Counted from the stretch's first letter, positions 7,481 through 17,147 are shown. The stretch: 64,000 nt of DNA from Roseovarius bejariae (GCF_009669325.1 NZ_SZWE01000001.1:310402-374401); one strand, 5' to 3'. Numbers and translations are program-made. Notes: generated by a model not told the origin, from the sequence alone.

Positions 7481-10237
7481 TTAGCGGCCCAATGACCACC
7501 AGCCGCGTTTCTTGGGCTTGGCCGGTGTGGCCTCACTGGCCTCTGCCGGGGCGGGTGCGGCCTCTTTCGGGGCCTCCTGCACCGCCGGGGCGGGTTCCGG
7601 GGCCTCCTGAGCGACCGGGGCGGCTTCAGCGGCTTTTTCCGGCTGAGGGGCGGCCTTGGCCTTTTCCTTCGGGGCTTCGGCGGGGGCCTCCTCTTTGGGG
7701 CTGTCGGCCTTGGCCTTGGCGGTGCTGCGCGGTTTGCGCGTCCGCTTGGGCTTCTCGGCCTTGGCCTCGCCGGTGTCGGCCTTGTCGTCTGCGCCGTCTG
7801 CCTTGGTTTCGGCATCCGCGGCCTTTGTATCTTCGGCTTTTGCCTCATCGGCTTTGGCCTTGGATTTTGAGCGCGACCGCGAGCGTGTGGCCTTCTTCGG
7901 CTTGTCCTCGGAGGGTTTTTCCTCAGCCTTGTCGTCGGTCTTGGCTTCGGCGGCTTCGGAAGGCTGGGCGGCCTCGCCCCCGGACTCGGAGGGTTTCTCC
8001 CCCTCGTTGCCGTTCTGTGCCTCGCCGTTCTGGCCCTCTTCGCCCGATTTGGACTTGGAGCGGCGGCGACGGCGGCGGCGGCGCTTCTTGGGTTTGCCCT
8101 CTTCGCCGTTGTTGTCACCGTTCTCGGCAGTGTTGTCCGATTTGGCTTCGGCCGATTCTTCGGTTGAACTGTCGATGTCATCCATCAGCGAGCTGTCGAC
8201 CGACACCACCGGGGCTGTCGCCTCGGGGACATTACGGGTTGCTGTCTTGAACTTCTCGATGCTGAAATCGGGCGAGATCAGCAGCGGGTCACCCTCGATA
8301 CGAACGGACAGGCCGTAGCGCGCCTCGATTTGCGCGACATGTTCACGTTTCTGGTTCATTAGGAAGTTGGCGATGCCCACGGGGCATTTCACCAGGACCT
8401 CGCGCGAACGGCCGCGCACGCCCTCTTCCTCGATCTGGCGCAGGATCGACAGGGCGAGGTTGTCGTCCGAGCGGATCAGACCCGTGCCGTGACAGGCAGG
8501 GCATGGCTGTGTCGTGGCCTCGATCATGCCGGGGCGCAGGCGTTGGCGGCTCATTTCCATCAGGCCGAACCCCGAGATGCGGCCCACCTGAATGCGGGCG
8601 CGGTCGGTTTTCAGCTTGTCCTTCATCCGTTTTTCGACGGCGGCGTTGTTCTTGCGCTCGTCCATGTCGATGAAGTCGATCACGATGAGACCGGCCAGAT
8701 CGCGCAGGCGCAATTGGCGGGCCACCTCTTCGGCGGCCTCAAGGTTGGTCTTGAGGGCGGTTTCCTCGATCGAGCCTTCCTTGGTGGCGCGGCCGGAGTT
8801 CACGTCGATGGCGACGAGCGCCTCGGTCACACCGATGACGATGTAACCGCCCGACTTGAGCTGTACCGTCGGGTTGAACATTGAACTGAGGTAGCTTTCC
8901 ACCTGGTAACGGGCGAAAAGCGGCAGCGCGTCCTGATAGTGTTTCACGTTCTTGGCGTGGGACGGCATGATCATTTTCATGAAGTCCTTGGCGATGCGGT
9001 AGCCGCGTTCGCCTTCGACCAGAACCTCGTCAATCTCGCGGTTATACAGGTCACGGATCGACCGTTTGATCAGGTCGCCTTCTTCGTAGATCTTCGCGGG
9101 CGCGATGGATTTCAGCGTAAGTTCGCGGATCTGTTCCCAAAGGCGTTGCAGGTATTCGTAATCGCGCTTGATTTCCGCCTTGGTGCGCTTGGCCCCGGCG
9201 GTGCGGATGATCAGGCCCGCCCCGGTGGGCACGTCGATTTCCGCGGCAGTCGCCTTGAGCTTCTTGCGGTCGGCGGCGTTGGTGATCTTGCGCGAGATGC
9301 CGCCGCCACGGGCGGTGTTGGGCATCAGGACACAGTAGCGGCCCGCGAGGCTGAGGTAGGTTGTCAGGGCGGCGCCCTTGTTGCCGCGTTCTTCCTTGAC
9401 GACCTGCACCAGAAGGATCTGGCGGACCTTGATCACTTCCTGGATTTTATACCGGCGCGGGCGCGGTTTGCGCGGCGGGCGGATGTCTTCGTGATCGTCA
9501 TCGTCGGCGACGGATTCGATCGAGTCGTCTTTCGAGCTGGCGTCAGAGGGTTTTGCGGCCCCCTCGTCGGAATCGTCGTTGCCCTCATCTTTGGCGGCGT
9601 CGGCCTTGGCCGGTGCTTTGGAGGTCTTGGCAGCGCTGTCTGCGGCTTTATCCTCCGCGGTTGCGCTCGTGTCCGATGTATCGTCGGAGGGTTCCTCGAC
9701 CGGGGTTTCGGCCACGGTTTCCATGGGCGAAGAGCCCTCGGGCGTGCCTTCGGACGCTGGCGTTTCGAGGTCGATGGTTTCCATGCCGGAAATTTCGCCA
9801 TTCTCGGCGGTGGTTTCGGCCTCGGTGCTGATCACGGCATCCCCGGCCTCGGTCTTTTCGGCCTTGGTCTTGGAGCGTGACCGCGAGCGGGAGCGCGATG
9901 GTTTCTTGGGTTTCTCGTCGTCTTCCTCGCGGGCGCGCTGTGCCTCGGCATAGGCGCGTTCCTCTTCCAGCAGCGCCTCGCGGTCGGCCACGGGGATCTG
10001 GTAGTAATCCGGGTGGATTTCCGAGAAGGCAAGGAAGCCGTGGCGGTTGCCGCCGTAATCGACGAAGGCCGCCTGAAGCGAGGGTTCGACCCGTGTTACC
10101 TTGGCGAGATAGATGTTTCCGGCGAGTTGCCGTTTGTTGTCGGATTCAAAATCAAATTCCTCGACCTTGTTTCCGTCGACCACCACGACGCGGGTTTCTT
10201 CCGCGTGGGTGGCATCGATGAGCATTTTCTTAGCCAT
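7481..10237 (-). CDS. rne: Ribonuclease E/G
   Basis: A 918-residue endoribonuclease that initiates mRNA decay and rRNA/tRNA processing and scaffolds the degradosome. The N-terminal S1 domain (about 35-300) is interrupted by a roughly 160-residue acidic/Ser-Arg low-complexity insert (about 95-255). The catalytic DNase I-like domain includes AIDVNSGRATKEG near 475 and IVIDFIDMDERKN. The zinc-link CPACHGTG near 577 mediates dimerisation. A long Ala/Glu/Lys/Arg-rich disordered tail follows from about 670, containing a RRRRRRRR-type RNA-binding patch, and it ends KKRGWWSLGR. I start at MAKKML (10237) with GGATAA just upstream, not the five-codon longer frame. Confidence 0.96.
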   Translation of the reverse strand: MAKKMLIDATHAEETRVVVVDGNKVEEFDFESDNKRQLAGNIYLAKVTRVEPSLQAAFVDYGGNRHGFLAFSEIHPDYYQIPVADREALLEEERAYAEAQRAREEDDEKPKKPSRSRSRSRSKTKAEKTEAGDAVISTEAETTAENGEISGMETIDLETPASEGTPEGSSPMETVAETPVEEPSDDTSDTSATAEDKAADSAAKTSKAPAKADAAKDEGNDDSDEGAAKPSDASSKDDSIESVADDDDHEDIRPPRKPRPRRYKIQEVIKVRQILLVQVVKEERGNKGAALTTYLSLAGRYCVLMPNTARGGGISRKITNAADRKKLKATAAEIDVPTGAGLIIRTAGAKRTKAEIKRDYEYLQRLWEQIRELTLKSIAPAKIYEEGDLIKRSIRDLYNREIDEVLVEGERGYRIAKDFMKMIMPSHAKNVKHYQDALPLFARYQVESYLSSMFNPTVQLKSGGYIVIGVTEALVAIDVNSGRATKEGSIEETALKTNLEAAEEVARQLRLRDLAGLIVIDFIDMDERKNNAAVEKRMKDKLKTDRARIQVGRISGFGLMEMSRQRLRPGMIEATTQPCPACHGTGLIRSDDNLALSILRQIEEEGVRGRSREVLVKCPVGIANFLMNQKREHVAQIEARYGLSVRIEGDPLLISPDFSIEKFKTATRNVPEATAPVVSVDSSLMDDIDSSTEESAEAKSDNTAENGDNNGEEGKPKKRRRRRRRRSKSKSGEEGQNGEAQNGNEGEKPSESGGEAAQPSEAAEAKTDDKAEEKPSEDKPKKATRSRSRSKSKAKADEAKAEDTKAADAETKADGADDKADTGEAKAEKPKRTRKPRSTAKAKADSPKEEAPAEAPKEKAKAAPQPEKAAEAAPVAQEAPEPAPAVQEAPKEAAPAPAEASEATPAKPKKRGWWSLGR

Positions 10238-10690
10238 GTTATCCGTTTGCACCGCGGCAAACGCACCACGCCCTGCCCGGGTGGACCGGGGGGTGTTGTG
10301 GAATGCGGCGGGTGTCTGTTGGGCGCGATGGCGGGCGTACGGAAGGGTGCGCCGGTCTCGGCACCTGCCCCTTGCCTATGGTGTAGCGCGCGCTTCATCG
10401 CGGTTCTTCTTCTCCGGCGCTTTGCCTTGCGCCAACTCTGTCACCTGCGGGGCCGTCCGTGCGGCGGCAGGCATTCGGGTGATCCCCGGTCGGGGGATCA
10501 TATCGGTCTGTTTCGAGGTGTGGACGCAGTATTCGTCCGACAGCGGCCCTAAACAGCGAAACTCTTGCTGCGCGGGAAAATCCCGGCCTGTAGGACACAC
10601 TAAAGCGTTGAGTGGGCCAATTACAATGGGGAAAATGCATGGTGGCTGTCCGGGCGGCCCTGTCTTGGGCCACCCGTTGACGCCGCGACC
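10238..10690 (-). promoter_or_regulatory. Long rne leader / intergenic region
   Basis: There are 453 bases between the dctD stop and the rne start without a credible gene. A GC hairpin TGATCCCC-N5-GGGGATCA sits at 10480-10500. RNase E mRNAs in other proteobacteria have long structured leaders through which the enzyme controls its own level, so a leader here is plausible. I could not identify convincing -35/-10 boxes. The extent of the transcript is unknown. Confidence 0.4.
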
Positions 10691-12025
10691 TTAAAGATAG
10701 TCGGACCGTTGCAGGCCGTATTTGGCCATTTTCTCGTTCAACGTCCGGCGCGGCAGGCAAAGTTCGTCCATCACCGAGGCGATGGAGCCCTTATGACGGC
10801 GCATGGTGTTGTCAATCAGCATCCTCTCGAACGCCTCGACATATTCCTTGAGCGGTTTGCCTTCGGTGGTCATCACAGGCTGCATTTCCTGATGGTCAGA
10901 CATCAGGAGCGACGCGATGGTGCCCGAGCCGCGGCGCGATTGCAGGACGGCGCGTTCGGCCACGTTGATGAGTTGGCGCACGTTGCCGGGCCACGGCGCT
11001 TGCAGAAGCTGGGCGGCTTCCTGCGCGCTGACCTCGGGGGTATCACATCCGTAGTCATCGGCGAAATTCTCGGAAAACCGGGTGAAGAGCGTAAGGATGT
11101 CTTCGCCCCGCTGGCGCAGGGGCGGCACGGTGATCCGCAACGCGCCCAAGCGATAGAACAGGTCCGAGCGCAGGGCGTCTTCGCAGGTGCGATCCTGTTC
11201 CTGCATGTTGGAGATTGCCACGATGCGGGTTTCGGGCGGGGTGCCTTCATCGTTGATATAGGTGAGCAACCGGGCCTGGGCGGCCTCGGAAAGCGACTCG
11301 ATATCTTCAAGAACGAGGGTGCCGCCGCGCGCCTCTTCCACCGCCGGGATCTGGCTGTCTTCGGGTTGGACCGGGCCGAAGAGGCGCTTGATCAGCGCGT
11401 CTTCTTCAAGGGCGGCGCAGGACACCAGAACGAACTTCTTGCCTGCGCGGGAGCCGACGGCGTGCAGCGCATGGGCCACCAGAGTCTTGCCGGTGCCGGT
11501 TTCGCCTTCGATCAAAACGTGGCCATCGGCCTGCCCCAGATCGAGGATGTCTTCCTTGAGCCGCTCCATCACCGGCGAGACGCCGATCAGTTTTTTCATG
11601 AGTTGCCCGCCATCGGAAAGCTCGCGTCGCAAGGCGCGGCTGTCCAATGTCATGCGGCGGGCATTGGTGGCCTTCTTGGCCAGTTGGTTCATCTTGTCGG
11701 GGTTGAAGGGCTTTTCGAGAAAGTCATAGGCGCCCATGCGCATTGCCTCGACCGCCATGGGCACATCGCCGTGGCCGGTGATCATGATCACCGGCAGGCT
11801 TGAATCGGTGCCCATCAGTTTCTTGAGGAATTGCATTCCGTCCATGCCCGGCATCTTGATGTCCGAGACCACGATCCCCGGATAATCGGGGCCGAGTACC
11901 TTGAGCGCCTCTTCGGCACTTCCGAAGGCCTCGGTGTCATAGCCCGAAAGCGCCAGCCATTGGCTGATGGACTGGCGCATGTCCTTTTCGTCGTCGATGA
12001 TGGCGATTTTCATGGCACTAGGCAT
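10691..12025 (-). CDS. dctD: DctD-like response regulator with degenerate sigma54 domain
   Basis: A 444-residue NtrC-type protein. It has a receiver domain (about 5-120, phospho-acceptor in VVSDIKMPG), an AAA+ domain (about 145-375) with Walker A GETGTGKT near 172, and a Fis-type helix-turn-helix at the C-terminus (SIASVMDELCLPRRTL). The AAA+ domain lacks the GAFTGA loop: LFGPVQPEDS stands where LFGxxxGAFTGA is expected, and Walker B reads LVLED. It therefore probably cannot remodel sigma54 holoenzyme. It lies six bases after dctB and its likely signal is C4-dicarboxylate or a related TRAP substrate. The dct name is by similarity; the regulated gene is not adjacent. Confidence 0.85.
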   Translation of the reverse strand: MPSAMKIAIIDDEKDMRQSISQWLALSGYDTEAFGSAEEALKVLGPDYPGIVVSDIKMPGMDGMQFLKKLMGTDSSLPVIMITGHGDVPMAVEAMRMGAYDFLEKPFNPDKMNQLAKKATNARRMTLDSRALRRELSDGGQLMKKLIGVSPVMERLKEDILDLGQADGHVLIEGETGTGKTLVAHALHAVGSRAGKKFVLVSCAALEEDALIKRLFGPVQPEDSQIPAVEEARGGTLVLEDIESLSEAAQARLLTYINDEGTPPETRIVAISNMQEQDRTCEDALRSDLFYRLGALRITVPPLRQRGEDILTLFTRFSENFADDYGCDTPEVSAQEAAQLLQAPWPGNVRQLINVAERAVLQSRRGSGTIASLLMSDHQEMQPVMTTEGKPLKEYVEAFERMLIDNTMRRHKGSIASVMDELCLPRRTLNEKMAKYGLQRSDYL

Positions 12026-12031
12026 GTCAGA

Positions 12032-13798
12032 TCACTCCGCAGCACGGGTTTCTTCAGGTAAGATAGGGAGTTGCATTTCAAATACAGCCCCCCCGCCAAC
12101 CGCATTGCGCGCGGTCAACCGGCCCCCAAGGTCGTTGACGATCCCCGAGGAAATGGCAAGACCCAAGCCCACCCCATCACCCGGCTGCTTGGTGGTGTAG
12201 AACGGCTCGAACAGGTTTTCGATGTCTTCGATCCCGTGGCCATTGTCGCGAACGGTCAGCATGGCGGTTTCGCCACCGGCCAGCAGGATGTCGATGGCGG
12301 GATCGTCGCTGGCTTCGGTGGCGTCCATGGCATTGCGCAGCAGGTTGATGATCACCTGTTCGATACGCACCCTATCGCCCATCACGATCACCGGGTCATC
12401 GGGGATGGACCGGGTGATGGTGATCTTGCGCTGGCGCAGTTGCGGTTCCATCATGGCCAGGGCGGAATTGAGCGCTTCGCCCATTTTTACAGGCTCGAAG
12501 GCATCCCGATCCTGCCGCGCGTAGGATTTCAATTGCTTGGTGATGGCGCCCATCCGCTCGATCAGGTCGTCGATCCGCTGGAAAGAGGAGACGGCCTCGT
12601 CGGGGCGGTTGCGGGTGAGCAGAAGGCGGGCCCCGGCGAGATAGGTTTTCATCGCTGCGAGGGGCTGGTTCAACTCGTGACTGACGGCCGCCGACATCTC
12701 GCCCAGGGCGGCGAGTTTGGAGCTTTGCGCGAGGGTCTGTTCGGCCACGGCAAGGTTTTCCTGCACCCTTTCGCGTTCGGCGATTTCCCGCTGTAGCCTT
12801 GCGTTCAATGCGCGAAGCTCTGCCGACTCGCGTTGGAAAAGCGCCATGCGCACCGCCGTTTTGCGGTTCAGGAAATAGAAGGCGAGTGCGAGAAGAATCG
12901 CGAACCCCATGATTTCGAGGGCGAGAACGCCGTTCACCTTGTCGCGCACGCTGGCGTAGGTGGTAAACGACGCGATGCGCCATCCGCGGAAGGCCACGCG
13001 GCCCTCGACCCGCATCACCGCCTCGCCCTGAAGGTAGGCGTCGGCGGGCAGTGCCGTCCAATCGGCGGTGGCCTGAATGGCGCGTTCGATGGCGCTGTCG
13101 ACGGGTTCGCGGCGCAGGGCCTCGGCCTCGCTCAGGCCGCGCCAGCGGGGTTCGGTGGCAAGGATGATCTGCCCCTCGCTGTCAGTCACCAGAACGGCGT
13201 CGGAAATTCCCGCCCAGGCCCGTTCGTACTTGCCCAGGTCGACCTCGACCACGATCACGCCGGCGATCTGGTTCTGGCTGTCGATCCTGCGGGAATAGAA
13301 GAAGCGGTATTGCCCGGTCTCGTCCTCAAGCACCTGAAAAATCGTATCGCGGGAGCGCAGGGCCTCAACATAATAAGGGGCTTGGCGGTGGCTTTGGCCC
13401 AGCCTGTCACGTTCGGTCGCGGCCACGGTGCGCCCGTCGCGGTCCAGCAGGGTCAGCGAGGCGGCGCCGATTTCCTCCAGAAAGGACAGGAGGCGTTGCG
13501 TGGATTGCGTGTAATCGCCGGTGTTGAGGGCCTGGATGAGCGCCGGGTCACGGGCCAGAAGCTGTGGCACGATGGCGTTCTGGCGCAACTCGCTGAGCAA
13601 GTTGCCGCTGTAGAGAACGAGGCGTAGCTCGGCGCGGTTGCGGGTGTTCTCGGTGAAGCGGTCGGTGAGCAGCCGGTTGGTGACATAGACCACCCCAATG
13701 GCCATGGCGAGGATCGCAACAAGAGCCAGACGCGCGCGCCAACTGATGGTGCGCGTGCGGCGGCGCATGGAGTTGGATGAGGTGGGCAGCAGGCTCAT
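12032..13798 (-). CDS. dctB: DctB-like membrane sensor histidine kinase
   Basis: A 588-residue inner-membrane kinase. It has TM1 near 24-42, a large periplasmic dCache-type sensor (about 45-300), TM2 near 303-323, a coiled linker (AELRALNARLQREIAERERVQ), a HisKA box GEMSAAVSHELNQPLAAM with the phospho-His near 372, and an HATPase domain with the N box INLLRNAMDATE and G boxes DNGHGI and GVGLGLAI. Architecture and length match DctB. It is followed after six bases by the dctD-like regulator, so the pair is a cognate system. Ligand specificity is inferred from the family only. Confidence 0.88.
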   Translation of the reverse strand: MSLLPTSSNSMRRRTRTISWRARLALVAILAMAIGVVYVTNRLLTDRFTENTRNRAELRLVLYSGNLLSELRQNAIVPQLLARDPALIQALNTGDYTQSTQRLLSFLEEIGAASLTLLDRDGRTVAATERDRLGQSHRQAPYYVEALRSRDTIFQVLEDETGQYRFFYSRRIDSQNQIAGVIVVEVDLGKYERAWAGISDAVLVTDSEGQIILATEPRWRGLSEAEALRREPVDSAIERAIQATADWTALPADAYLQGEAVMRVEGRVAFRGWRIASFTTYASVRDKVNGVLALEIMGFAILLALAFYFLNRKTAVRMALFQRESAELRALNARLQREIAERERVQENLAVAEQTLAQSSKLAALGEMSAAVSHELNQPLAAMKTYLAGARLLLTRNRPDEAVSSFQRIDDLIERMGAITKQLKSYARQDRDAFEPVKMGEALNSALAMMEPQLRQRKITITRSIPDDPVIVMGDRVRIEQVIINLLRNAMDATEASDDPAIDILLAGGETAMLTVRDNGHGIEDIENLFEPFYTTKQPGDGVGLGLAISSGIVNDLGGRLTARNAVGGGAVFEMQLPILPEETRAAE

Positions 13799-13838
13799 TG
13801 CCGTAATCTACGCCCGCAGGTGCGGGGCGGCAAGGGGA

Positions 13839-14507
13839 TCAGGCCGCCACGACCTGCGAGACAAGGCTTTCGAAAAGGGCCGCGCCATCGGTGCCGCCGT
13901 GTGCCTCTTCGGCCATGCGTTCGGGGTGTGGCATCATGCCGAGCACCCGGCGGTTTTCCGACAGGATCCCGGCGATGTCATCGACCGAGCCGTTGGGATT
14001 GTCGTTGTAGGTGAAGGCGACCCGCGCCTCGCCGTGCAAGCGCTTGAGGGTCTCGGGATCGGCGAAATAGTTGCCGTCATGGTGGGCAATCGGGAAGGTG
14101 ACCGTCTGGCCCGCCTCGTAGCCGCAGGTATAGGCGCTGTCGGCGGTTTGCACGGTCAGGTCCACCGGCTTGCAGATATATTTCAGGGCCGCGTTGCGCA
14201 GCAGGACGCCCGGCAGCAGGCCGGTTTCGGTGAGCACCTGAAAGCCGTTGCAGATGCCAAGGACATAACCGCCCTTTTCGGCATGGGCGACGACCGAGCG
14301 GCAAATCGGGGAATTGGCGGCGATCGCGCCGCAGCGCAGGTAATCGCCGAAGGAGAACCCACCGGGCACGCCGATCAGGTCGATGCCCTCGGGGAGCGCG
14401 GTATCCTTGTGCCAGACCATGGAGACCTTGGCCCCTGCCCGCTCAAGCGCCACGGCCATGTCACGATCACAGTTGGAGCCGGGAAAGACGATGACGGCGG
14501 CGTGCAT
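13839..14507 (-). CDS. purQ: Phosphoribosylformylglycinamidine synthase, glutaminase subunit
   Basis: A 222-residue class I glutamine amidotransferase that supplies ammonia to PurL in step four of purine synthesis. It starts [16 protein letters not shown], has the nucleophile Cys in GICNGFQVL near 86, and a His-Glu pair in MPHPERM near the C-terminus. Its ATG overlaps the purS stop by one base (TGATG), so the start at 14507 is firm. Cotranscribed with purC and purS; purL is not in the window. Small PurQ together with PurS is the split, non-fused form of FGAM synthetase. Confidence 0.97.
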   Translation of the reverse strand: MHAAVIVFPGSNCDRDMAVALERAGAKVSMVWHKDTALPEGIDLIGVPGGFSFGDYLRCGAIAANSPICRSVVAHAEKGGYVLGICNGFQVLTETGLLPGVLLRNAALKYICKPVDLTVQTADSAYTCGYEAGQTVTFPIAHHDGNYFADPETLKRLHGEARVAFTYNDNPNGSVDDIAGILSENRRVLGMMPHPERMAEEAHGGTDGAALFESLVSQVVAA

Positions 14508-14746
14508 CACGACACCTCGACCGAGTAGCTTTCGATCACGGTGTTGGCGAGCAGCTTTTCGCACATGGCGGTCACGGTCTCGCGGGCCTTGTCGGCGTCG
14601 GTTTCGGCAAGGTCCAGTTCGATCACCTTGCCTTGGCGCACCCCTTCGACCCCGTCAAAGCCCAGTTGGCCGAGGGCGTGGCGCACGGCCTCGCCCTGCG
14701 GGTCCAGAACGCCGTTTTTCAGCATGACATGCACGCGAGCTTTCAT
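14507..14746 (-). CDS. purS: Phosphoribosylformylglycinamidine synthase subunit PurS
   Basis: A 79-residue protein beginning [20 protein letters not shown], a near-diagnostic PurS opening, with an [21 protein letters not shown] core. PurS is the small bridging subunit that lets PurQ pass ammonia to small-type PurL. It sits between purC and purQ and shares a base with the purQ start codon. Length matches the family. Confidence 0.97.
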   Translation of the reverse strand: MKARVHVMLKNGVLDPQGEAVRHALGQLGFDGVEGVRQGKVIELDLAETDADKARETVTAMCEKLLANTVIESYSVEVS

Positions 14747-14804
14747 CAGTCATCTTCCCGTTCTTGCATGGCGCGGGCGGCGCCGGTTCGTGTTTGATGC
14801 GCGA

Positions 14805-15566
14805 TCAGTTGATCAGCGTCGGTTTGGTCACTTGCGCGGTGTTCTTGGGCATGACGCCAAGGCGGGTGGCCACCTCGGTATAGGCATCCGTCAGGCTGCC
14901 CAGATCACGGCGGAAGACATCCTTGTCGAGCTTCTCGCCGGTTTCGATGTCCCACAGGCGGCAACTGTCGGGGCTGATCTCGTCGGCCACGATCAGGCGT
15001 TGGAAATCCCCCTCGAAGATGCGGCCGATCTCGATCTTGAAGTCCACCAGACGGATGCCGACGCCATACATGACGCCAGACAGGAAATCGTTGACCCGCA
15101 AGGCGAGGCTGAGGATATCGTCCATGTCCTGTTGGCTGGCCCAGCCGAAGGCGGCGATATGTTCTTCGGTCACCAGCGGATCGCCCAGCTTGTCATCCTT
15201 GAGGCAGTATTCGACGATGGGGCGCGGCAGTTGCGTGCCCTCGTCGATGCCAAGGCGCTTGGCCATGGAGCCCGCGGCATAATTGCGCACGATCACCTCA
15301 AGCGGCACGATCTCGCAGCTGCGCACAAGTTGTTCACGCATATTGAGGCGCTTGAGGAAGTGGTTGGGAATGCCGATGTTGGTCAGCCCCAGCATGAAGT
15401 ACTCGGACAGGATGTTGTTGAGAACGCCCTTGCCCTCGATCACAGCCTTTTTCTCGGCGTTATAGGCAGTTGCGTCGTCCTTGAAATACTGCACGACGGT
15501 GCCGGGTTCCGGCCCCTCGTACAGGGTTTTCGCCTTGCCTTCGTAGATTTTCTTGCGCCGCGCCAT
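14805..15566 (-). CDS. purC: SAICAR synthetase
   Basis: A 253-residue phosphoribosylaminoimidazole-succinocarboxamide synthase, ATP-dependent ligation of aspartate in purine synthesis. It opens [20 protein letters not shown] with the family lysines, and has [17 protein letters not shown] and [10 protein letters not shown] motifs. First gene of the purC-purS-purQ cluster on the minus strand; 58 bases separate it from purS. Length and motifs are standard. Confidence 0.97.
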   Translation of the reverse strand: MARRKKIYEGKAKTLYEGPEPGTVVQYFKDDATAYNAEKKAVIEGKGVLNNILSEYFMLGLTNIGIPNHFLKRLNMREQLVRSCEIVPLEVIVRNYAAGSMAKRLGIDEGTQLPRPIVEYCLKDDKLGDPLVTEEHIAAFGWASQQDMDDILSLALRVNDFLSGVMYGVGIRLVDFKIEIGRIFEGDFQRLIVADEISPDSCRLWDIETGEKLDKDVFRRDLGSLTDAYTEVATRLGVMPKNTAQVTKPTLIN

Positions 15567-15735
15567 GCAGCCTCCGTCGCTGACCGGGGATGAGTCCCGC
15601 GGGTCCTTGGCGCCCTCTTAGTGCATGGGCGGGATTGCCGCAAGACGCCATGACATGCCACTGGGGCCTTGCGATCCGCGCCGCGGGGCGGCATATCTTG
15701 GCCAACAGCAACGCCGCACTAGGGGATTGACCCAA

Positions 15736-16053
15736 ATGACCACATTCGACGATCGCGAAAACGCATTCGAGAACAAATTCGCCCATGACGAGGAAATGAA
15801 ATTCAAGGCCGAGGCCCGCCGCAACAAGCTGTTGGGGATTTGGGCGGCGGAGCTTCTGGGCAAGACCGGCGCGGATGCCGATGCCTATGCCAAAGAGGTC
15901 GTGCTGTCGGATTTCGAGGAAGCCGGCCACGAGGACGTTGTACGCAAGGTCGCCGGTGATCTGGGTGATCTGGCCGATGCCGATACGATCCGCGGCAAGA
16001 TGGACGAACTGTTGCGCGTCGCCAAGGACCAGTTGATGAAAGAAGCGGAATAA
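15736..16053 (+). CDS. DUF1476 / F1-ATPase zeta inhibitor
   Basis: A 105-residue, mostly helical, charged protein beginning MTTFDDRENAFENKFAHDEE. That N-terminus is characteristic of DUF1476, whose Paracoccus member is the zeta subunit that binds F1-ATPase and blocks hydrolysis through its N-terminal region. The start at 15736 follows from this conserved opening. It is monocistronic: purC diverges upstream and a terminator follows immediately. Function is by family, not by local context, since atp genes are not here. Confidence 0.93.
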   Translation: MTTFDDRENAFENKFAHDEEMKFKAEARRNKLLGIWAAELLGKTGADADAYAKEVVLSDFEEAGHEDVVRKVAGDLGDLADADTIRGKMDELLRVAKDQLMKEAE

Positions 16054-16081
16054 ACCGCGCCCACTACAACACGCACATACG

Positions 16082-16113
16082 AACGGGCCGCAGCGCAAGG
16101 CGGCCCGTTTTTT
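16082..16113 (+). terminator. Rho-independent terminator of the DUF1476 gene
   Basis: ACGGGCCGC (16083-16091) pairs with GCGGCCCGT (16100-16108) and is followed by six T. It lies 29 bases after the stop codon. Confidence 0.95.
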
Positions 16114-16195
16114 CGTTTGCAGTTTAATTGATATCAATGTCGGTTTGTAATGGCCCGCATAGGATTCGACATGAATTCATGCTACGGATGACGAC

Positions 16196-17113
16196 ATGCT
16201 GGATGGCCTTGGTTTTCAGACCCGGACCCATTGCCCCGCCTGTAAGGGGACTGGGATCACAGATTTGTGGAGCGGGCAGTTCAACGACGAGGGCGTGGCC
16301 CGCAACATTGACCTCTATCATTACAGCGCAGATTGGCGCAGTGCACTTGGCTCGGCTGGTTTTGCCTTGGTCGAATGCCGGGATTGCCGCTTGAAGTATC
16401 ACCGGCAAGTCATTGATGATGCGTCTCTTTATATTGTTTATGGGAAATGGGCCGATGCGGCGCAGGCCCGCCGGTTCGAGGCCGCGCATGTGGCAGACAA
16501 GGCAGATCGATGGGCCTATCACAGCAAGTTGGCAAAGCTTGTCTTGCGGCTTCGGCACCTGATTGGACGAGAGACCGACGCGCCACGTCTTTTGGACTTT
16601 GGATGTGGCGACGGGGCGCTTTTGCGGATGGCCCATGGGTTCGGTTTTGAAACCACGGGGATTGACGTGAGTGCCACGCGTAGCGGTGGGGCCATGAGCG
16701 AGGGGTATAGCATCCATCCCGACTTTGAGGCTCTGGACGCGGCCGGGGGTGGCCCTTTTGACGCGATTGTCTTGTCGCAGGTTCTGGAGCATGTGGTTGA
16801 CCCCCTTGGCCTGCTCTGCTCACTGAACGCGCGGCTTGCCTCGGAGGGCGTATTGTTCGTGGCGGTGCCGGATACCTCGGGTGTGGAGGTTCCGCGGAAT
16901 TTCCACGAGTTCACGTTGGTCCAACCCATTGAGCACATCAACGCCTTCACCCCCGACAGCCTGCGTGATCTGGCGCGGCGGGCGGGATTTGCCCCTGTCC
17001 GGCGCCCTTCGGCCTTTGTCACGACAAGTGCGCGGGATGTCTTGCGCGCCGCGGCGAACTGGATTTACCAGCCGAAAACGACGGATGTGTTTTTCAAGCG
17101 GGCCGAGCCCTGA
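16196..17113 (+). CDS. SAM-dependent methyltransferase with N-terminal zinc-ribbon-like motif
   Basis: A 305-residue protein. The N-terminus has CPACKGTG (about 13-20) and CRDC (about 62-65), which together look like a four-cysteine zinc site. A Rossmann methyltransferase domain follows with motif I LLDFGCGDGAL near 131, motif II around TGIDVSATR, and a LSQVLEHVVDP segment typical of Methyltransf_23 proteins. A similar layout occurs in methyltransferases that modify nucleotide sugars or natural products, but the substrate is unknown. It is transcribed alone between the DUF1476 terminator and the homocysteine methyltransferase gene. Confidence 0.85.
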   Translation: MLDGLGFQTRTHCPACKGTGITDLWSGQFNDEGVARNIDLYHYSADWRSALGSAGFALVECRDCRLKYHRQVIDDASLYIVYGKWADAAQARRFEAAHVADKADRWAYHSKLAKLVLRLRHLIGRETDAPRLLDFGCGDGALLRMAHGFGFETTGIDVSATRSGGAMSEGYSIHPDFEALDAAGGGPFDAIVLSQVLEHVVDPLGLLCSLNARLASEGVLFVAVPDTSGVEVPRNFHEFTLVQPIEHINAFTPDSLRDLARRAGFAPVRRPSAFVTTSARDVLRAAANWIYQPKTTDVFFKRAEP

Positions 17114-17128
17114 GCCGATTTGAACCGC

Positions 17129-17147
17129 TTGCATGATCCTCATGCAA
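17129..17147. promoter_or_regulatory. Perfect inverted repeat upstream of homocysteine methyltransferase gene
   Basis: TTGCATGA (17129-17136) and TCATGCAA (17140-17147) separated by TCC. It begins 15 bases after the methyltransferase stop and ends 87 bases before the next start. No T-run follows, so an operator is more likely than a terminator. The binding protein is unknown. Confidence 0.45.

Noticed and set aside
16130..16145. TTGATATCAA as an FNR box
   Set aside because: FNR sites need four bases between TTGAT and ATCAA; here the halves abut.
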